A stretch of 64,000 nt of DNA from Flavimobilis marinus (GTDB taxonomy: Bacteria; Actinomycetota; Actinomycetes; Actinomycetales; Cellulomonadaceae): NCBI RefSeq assembly GCF_900113055.1, contig NZ_FONZ01000004.1, positions 184,344 to 248,343 on the forward strand, given 5' to 3'. Positions 58,047 through 64,000 of the stretch are shown one piece after another. Below the pieces are notes generated by a model, which saw only the letters and a program-made list of their open reading frames with translations, did no database searches and had not been told where the DNA came from. A program made the translations under genes and the position numbers. Each line of letters opens with the position of its first letter. Within the stretch, counting starts at the first letter, position 1.

Positions 58047-59095
58047 CGGAGCGCCCGACCGCCGCACCGGACGGCTCCCGCGTGCCCGGGCTGCCCGGGC
58101 CCGCGGTGACGGTCACGGCGACGTGGCCGGCGAGCGAGCCGCTCGAGGCCGCACTGGCCGTGCTGGGCGACCTGACGGACGTGCCGGACGGGGTGACGGG
58201 CGTTCCCGGCGTGCCCGCGCGAGACGAGCGCGACGGGCTCGTCCGGACCTGCGCAGCGCTCGACCAGCTGCCCGTCGAGCTCGGGCCGCACGGCTGGAAG
58301 CTCGCGGACCGGCCGGGCCGGGACGCCGAGCGCATCGCCGCGCGGTGGCGCGACGACCTCGAGGCGTTTGCCATCGCGGCGTCGGGCTACACGGGCCCCG
58401 TGCTGCTCGCCGCGACAGGCCCGTGGACGCTGGCGTCCGAGCTCTACCTGGCACGCGGCGACCGCGTGCTGACCGACCACGGCGCGGTCCGCGAGATCGC
58501 GCAGGCCCTGGTCGCCGGGATGTGCGCGCGGGTTGCGGACGTGCGCCGGCTCGTGCCCGGTGCCGAGGTCCACGTACGCCTCGACGAGTCGCTGATCGGC
58601 CAGGTCAACGCCGGCGTGATCCCGACCTTCTCGGGCTACTCACGCATCCGCGCGGTGCCCGGGCCCGACCTCGTCGCGCGGCTCGAGCCCGTGGTCCGCG
58701 CGTTGCAGGCGGTGGGGGTGCGGGTGGCCGTGCACGTCGGCGACGCCTGGCTCGGCATCGCGCCGGTCGCGCTCGCCGGCGCGGACGGCGTGGGGCTGCG
58801 GCTCGGCCCGTGGAACGAGCGCGCCTGGGAGCACGTCGCGCGCGCGGTCGAGCGCGGCATGGACCTGTGGCCGGTGCTCGCGCCGCCGACGTCGTCGCAG
58901 TGCTCCGGTCCGGACGTCCGGGCGCTCGCCGACCAGCTGCTCGTGCCCTGGCGGCGCATCGGCCTCGAGGTGCGCGCCCTGGACCGCACTGTCCTGAGCC
59001 TCACCGGGCACGGCGCGCACGTGCAGGAGGCGCGCGGGCGCCTGCGCACCCTCGCGCAGGCGGGTCTGCTCGTCGCCGAGCGCGCCGCGGACTGA
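58043..59095 (+). CDS. MetE C-terminal-domain-like protein, zinc ligands apparently lost
   Basis: 350 residues. It matches the methionine synthase II (B12-independent) C-terminal barrel family by layout: [51 protein letters not shown] and the strand [13 protein letters not shown]. In MetE the zinc is held by HxC and a later cysteine. Here HxC reads HVG and the last site reads LTGHGAH, so zinc-based methyl transfer looks unlikely. Related genes (Rv3015c) occupy the same place before ligA. Function unknown. GTG start overlapping the mnmA stop (GTGA). Confidence 0.8.
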   Translation: MTERPTAAPDGSRVPGLPGPAVTVTATWPASEPLEAALAVLGDLTDVPDGVTGVPGVPARDERDGLVRTCAALDQLPVELGPHGWKLADRPGRDAERIAARWRDDLEAFAIAASGYTGPVLLAATGPWTLASELYLARGDRVLTDHGAVREIAQALVAGMCARVADVRRLVPGAEVHVRLDESLIGQVNAGVIPTFSGYSRIRAVPGPDLVARLEPVVRALQAVGVRVAVHVGDAWLGIAPVALAGADGVGLRLGPWNERAWEHVARAVERGMDLWPVLAPPTSSQCSGPDVRALADQLLVPWRRIGLEVRALDRTVLSLTGHGAHVQEARGRLRTLAQAGLLVAERAAD

Positions 59096-59108
59096 CGCCG
59101 CGGCGCGC
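59080..59108 (+). terminator. Terminator overlapping the end of the MetE-like gene
   Basis: A perfect 11-bp stem GCGCGCCGCGG (59080-59090) pairs with 59098-59108. The loop ACTGACG contains the stop codon. It separates this gene from the convergent S9 peptidase. Confidence 0.6.
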
Positions 59109-59127
59109 CCGACCAGGCCGCTCGAGG

Positions 59128-61185
59128 TCAGCGCGTGCCGGTGAGCACCCGCCAGCAGAACTCATAGGCGATGGTCGCCATGAACGCGGCCTGGTCGTTG
59201 TCGGCGGCGCCGGCGTGCCCACCCTCGAGGTTCTCGAAGTACGTCACGTCGTGCCCGGCGTCGCTGAGCAGCGCAGCCATCTTCCGGGCGTGCCCGGGGT
59301 GGACGCGGTCGTCGCGCGTCGACGTCGTCACGAGCACCGGGGGATAGGGGCGTGCGGCGTCGACCAGGTGGTACGGCGAGAACGTGCGGATGAACTCCCA
59401 CTGCGCGGGGTCGTCGGGGTCGCCGTACTCGGCCATCCATGACGCACCGGCGAGGAGCACCGAGAAGCGCCGCATGTCGAGCAGCGGCACACCGATCACG
59501 ACGGCGCCGAAGAGCTCGGGGTACTGCGTGAGCATGTTCCCGGTCAGGAGCCCACCGTTGGACCGGCCCTGGACAGCGAGCTGCGCCTGCGTCGTCACGC
59601 CCGTGTCCACGAGGTCCCGTGCGACGGCGGCGAGATCCTCGTACGCACGGTGGCGGTGCTGCTTGAGCGCAGCGCGGTGCCACGCGGGGCCGTACTCCCC
59701 GCCGCCGCGGATGTTCGCCACGACGTAGGCGCCACCCCGTTCGAGCCACCCGCGGCCCAGGGTCGCCGAGTATGCGGGGGTCAGCGCGATCTCGAAGCCG
59801 CCGTAGGCGCTGAGGTACGTCGGCACGGGCCCGGGCGCGTCGACGGGCCGCACGAGGAAGTACGGGACGCGCGTGCCGTCGAGCGAGGTGGCGAACCGCT
59901 GCGTGACCTCGTGCCCCGCCGCGTCGAACATCGCTGGCAGGGACTTGAGGGTGCGCGCCGCGGGCGCGTCGGGGGCCGCGGACGCCAGGAGGAGCGTCGT
60001 GGGGGTCAGGTAGCCGGTCGCGACCACCCAGAGATCATCGTTCGCGTCGGCGTCCACCGCGCGGACCTCGAGCGTCGCGTCCTGCGGCAGCCCGCGCACC
60101 GACGTCGTCCCCCAATCGCCCGGGGTGAGGACCTCCACGCGGTGGCGGACGTCGTCCAGGACGGTGAGCACCAGGTGGTGGCGGGTCCATGTCGCGTCGA
60201 GCAGGGACGTCGTCGCCGACGGTGTGAAGACCGGCCGCAGGTTGCGCTCGCCGGCCAGGAAGGCGTCGAGCTCGGTCACCAGGAGCGACCCGCTCGGATG
60301 GGTGTGCACGCCGACCGTCCAGTCGTCGCGCAGGCGCACGAGCAGCCATTCGCGGTGCACGGACGCCTCGGCCGACTCCGGGACGTCGATGAGGGTGAGG
60401 CTGCCGTCGGGCTCGAGCAGCGAGAGCTCGTCGGCGTAGAAGGCGATCGTGCGGGAGACGAAGTCCCGCTCGAACCCGGGGGTGGGGTCGTGGAAGGCGC
60501 TGATGTACATGTCCGTGTCCGAGCCCTCGTACACGAGCGGGGCGTCGGCGAGCGGGGTGCCCCGGTGCCAGCGGCGCACCGTCCGGGGATAGCCGGACGG
60601 CGTCATGGAGCCCGGGCCGAAGTCGGTGAAGGCGAACACGGTGTCGCGGTCGATCCACGCGAGCGCGCCCTTGGACTCGGCGCGCACGAACGCGTCGTCC
60701 GCCTCGCTCAGGAACTCCTTCGTGGTGAGGTCGAGCTCGCGGGTGACGTCGGCGTCGGCCCCGCCGCGCGACAGGCGAACCAGCGCGCGGTCGTGCCCTG
60801 GGCGCAGGATGTTCGCGCCGTGCCAGACCCAGTTCACGCCCTCGGCGGCGCCCAGGGCGTCGACGTCGAGCAGGATCTCCCAGACGGGCTCGTCGCGCTC
60901 GTACTGCTCCCACGTCGTCCGGCGCCACAGGCCCCGCGGGTGCTCCGCGTCCTGCCAGAGGTTGTACAGGAAGTCCCCGACCTGGCGGACGTGCGCGATC
61001 TTGTCCTGCGAGTCGAGGACATCGCGGACGGCCGTCTGCGTGCGGACGAAGGCGTCGTCGACCAGCGCGGCGCGAGCCTCGGCGTTGCGTGCCGTGACCC
61101 ATTCGAGGGCGGCGGTGCCCTCGACCTCCTCGAGCCAGAGGAACGGGTCGGGGGCGTCGTCGCGCAAGGGGGTGGGGATCGTCAT
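59128..61185 (-). CDS. S9 family prolyl oligopeptidase
   Basis: Serine peptidase that cuts short peptides, often after proline. 685 residues: an N-terminal beta-propeller (about 70-410) with DPFLWLEEVEGTAALEWV at its start, and a C-terminal hydrolase domain with the nucleophile in GRSNGGLLTGN, the acid in TSTRDDRVHPGHARKM and the histidine in LEGGHAGAADN. No signal peptide, so it is cytosolic. It stands between the MetE-like gene and ligA on the opposite strand, breaking the conserved order of that region. Confidence 0.93.
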   Translation of the reverse strand: MTIPTPLRDDAPDPFLWLEEVEGTAALEWVTARNAEARAALVDDAFVRTQTAVRDVLDSQDKIAHVRQVGDFLYNLWQDAEHPRGLWRRTTWEQYERDEPVWEILLDVDALGAAEGVNWVWHGANILRPGHDRALVRLSRGGADADVTRELDLTTKEFLSEADDAFVRAESKGALAWIDRDTVFAFTDFGPGSMTPSGYPRTVRRWHRGTPLADAPLVYEGSDTDMYISAFHDPTPGFERDFVSRTIAFYADELSLLEPDGSLTLIDVPESAEASVHREWLLVRLRDDWTVGVHTHPSGSLLVTELDAFLAGERNLRPVFTPSATTSLLDATWTRHHLVLTVLDDVRHRVEVLTPGDWGTTSVRGLPQDATLEVRAVDADANDDLWVVATGYLTPTTLLLASAAPDAPAARTLKSLPAMFDAAGHEVTQRFATSLDGTRVPYFLVRPVDAPGPVPTYLSAYGGFEIALTPAYSATLGRGWLERGGAYVVANIRGGGEYGPAWHRAALKQHRHRAYEDLAAVARDLVDTGVTTQAQLAVQGRSNGGLLTGNMLTQYPELFGAVVIGVPLLDMRRFSVLLAGASWMAEYGDPDDPAQWEFIRTFSPYHLVDAARPYPPVLVTTSTRDDRVHPGHARKMAALLSDAGHDVTYFENLEGGHAGAADNDQAAFMATIAYEFCWRVLTGTR

Positions 61186-61248
61186 GGCCTCACCCTAGGT
61201 CGAGGAGCGCACCCTCCTCGAACCGCGTCGGGCCGGGTCCTTGGGTGA

Positions 61249-63531
<2,283 letters not shown>

Positions 63532-63534
63532 GCG

Positions 63535-63549
63535 ACCTCGAGCCGAGGT
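63535..63549 (+). terminator. Weak terminator after ligA
   Basis: A six-bp stem ACCTCG/CGAGGT with loop AGC is followed by GTTCTTCTCC. It is short, but it lies directly between the ligA stop and the rRNA promoters. Confidence 0.4.
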
Positions 63550-63583
63550 GTTCTTCTCCTGGCCACCTCCCGTCACCTGGCTG

Positions 63584-63613
63584 TTTGCATCCCCGGACCG
63601 CGCTGTGTAATGT
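63584..63613 (+). promoter_or_regulatory. rRNA operon promoter P1
   Basis: TTTGCA (63584-63589) and TAATGT (63608-63613) with an 18-base spacer. It lies 52 bases after ligA. Confidence 0.6.
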
Positions 63614-63757
63614 TCTACGAGCCGGTTCAGCCGAGCAGCGGTCCTCACGGGGACGCTGCAGGGCAAGCCGCACAACCCCCCACAAGGATCCGACAACATC
63701 GGCGACCCTGGGGACGACGGGACTCGCTTCCCGACTCTGCGCTCTTGAAGCGCGGGG

Positions 63758-63787
63758 TTGGACAGGATGGGTTCGGTCGGGTAAGTT
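63758..63787 (+). promoter_or_regulatory. rRNA operon promoter P2
   Basis: TTGGAC (63758-63763) and TAAGTT (63782-63787) with an 18-base spacer, followed by TGAACGGTTGCC. The TAAGTTTG context is common in actinobacterial rRNA promoters. Confidence 0.7.
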
Positions 63788-64000
63788 TGAACGGTTGCCT
63801 CCGAACGGCCCGCGAGGGTGGATCGGGGAGCGTCTGTTCCTTGAGAACTCAACAGTGTGCTTGATAGTCAATGCCAAATATCCCTCGTGGACTGCTGGTG
63901 TCTGCTGCTACATGGTGGCTGGCTCGGTGGTCTTGAGGATTCCTTTGGTTGATTGAACGAAAACGCAAGTTTTTGTTTTTGTAGCCAGTTTTTATGTGGG
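63788..64000 (+). other. 5' leader of the 16S rRNA operon (16S gene starts beyond the right edge)
   Basis: The segment CTTGAGAACTCAACAGTGTG (63842-63861) is the conserved leader element of actinobacterial rrn operons, where antitermination and RNase III processing signals lie. The AT-rich stretch near 63958-63995, with runs of T, is the usual sequence just before mature 16S rRNA. The conserved 16S 5' end (GAGTTTGATCC) is not reached by base 64000. Confidence 0.85.

Noticed and set aside
63842..64000. 16S rRNA gene inside the window
   Set aside because: Only the leader is present; the conserved 16S 5' end is not found before base 64000.

Overview
The window is high-GC, densely coding DNA with the codon and start-codon habits of an actinobacterium: many GTG starts and ATGA/GTGA stop-start overlaps. 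The gene content fits a Micrococcales bacterium close to Cellulomonas. The evidence is NucS instead of MutSL, the GlgE alpha-glucan pathway, class Ib ribonucleotide reductase, AdhE, a beta-glucosidase/acetyl-esterase group, and a Rho with a long Arg/Asp-rich insert. The genus is an inference. No mobile element, CRISPR array or prophage was seen.

Layout. (1) 1-3525, minus then plus: the N-terminal part of adhE running off the left edge, tRNA-Arg(CCG), a FadR-type GntR regulator and a divergent membrane protein. (2) 3568-25356, plus: a long housekeeping block argS-lysA-hom-thrC-thrB-rho-rpmE-prfA-prmC-tsaC-wecA-atpI-atpBEFHAGDC-DUF2550-nucS. From memory it has the same order as M. tuberculosis Rv1292 to Rv1312 plus NucS. 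(3) 25453-29144: a glycoside hydrolase family 1 enzyme, convergent with an operon of a YihS-like sugar isomerase and a CE7 esterase. (4) 29145-33647: a 565-bp regulatory region with two NrdR boxes and several DnaA-box-like sites, then nrdHIEF and a strong terminator. (5) 33674-42638: an FKBP lipoprotein, a small zinc-finger-like protein with two alpha/beta hydrolases, a 704-residue coiled-coil protein built on perfect 11-residue repeats, a membrane protein/lipoprotein pair and a YbbN-like protein. (6) 42711-53669, minus: glgX, a membrane protein, then the overlapping glgE-treS-mak-glgB genes for alpha-glucan synthesis from trehalose via maltose 1-phosphate. (7) 53839-63531: etfB-etfA-cysteine desulfurase-mnmA-MetE-like, an oppositely oriented S9 peptidase, and ligA. 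This order recalls M. tuberculosis Rv3029c to Rv3014c. (8) 63532-64000: two tandem rRNA promoters and the leader of an rRNA operon whose 16S gene starts just past the right edge.

The genes work together mainly as pathways: aspartate-family amino acids (lysA, hom, thrC, thrB), oxidative phosphorylation, dNTP synthesis, GlgE glycogen metabolism, and the sulfur relay to tRNA (cysteine desulfurase to MnmA). The most unusual signals are the uninterrupted hendecad array, the combined NrdR/DnaA-type control region upstream of nrdHIEF, an apparent CTG start of atpB, stacked palindromes at the adhE promoter, and a MetE-like protein that seems to have lost its zinc ligands.
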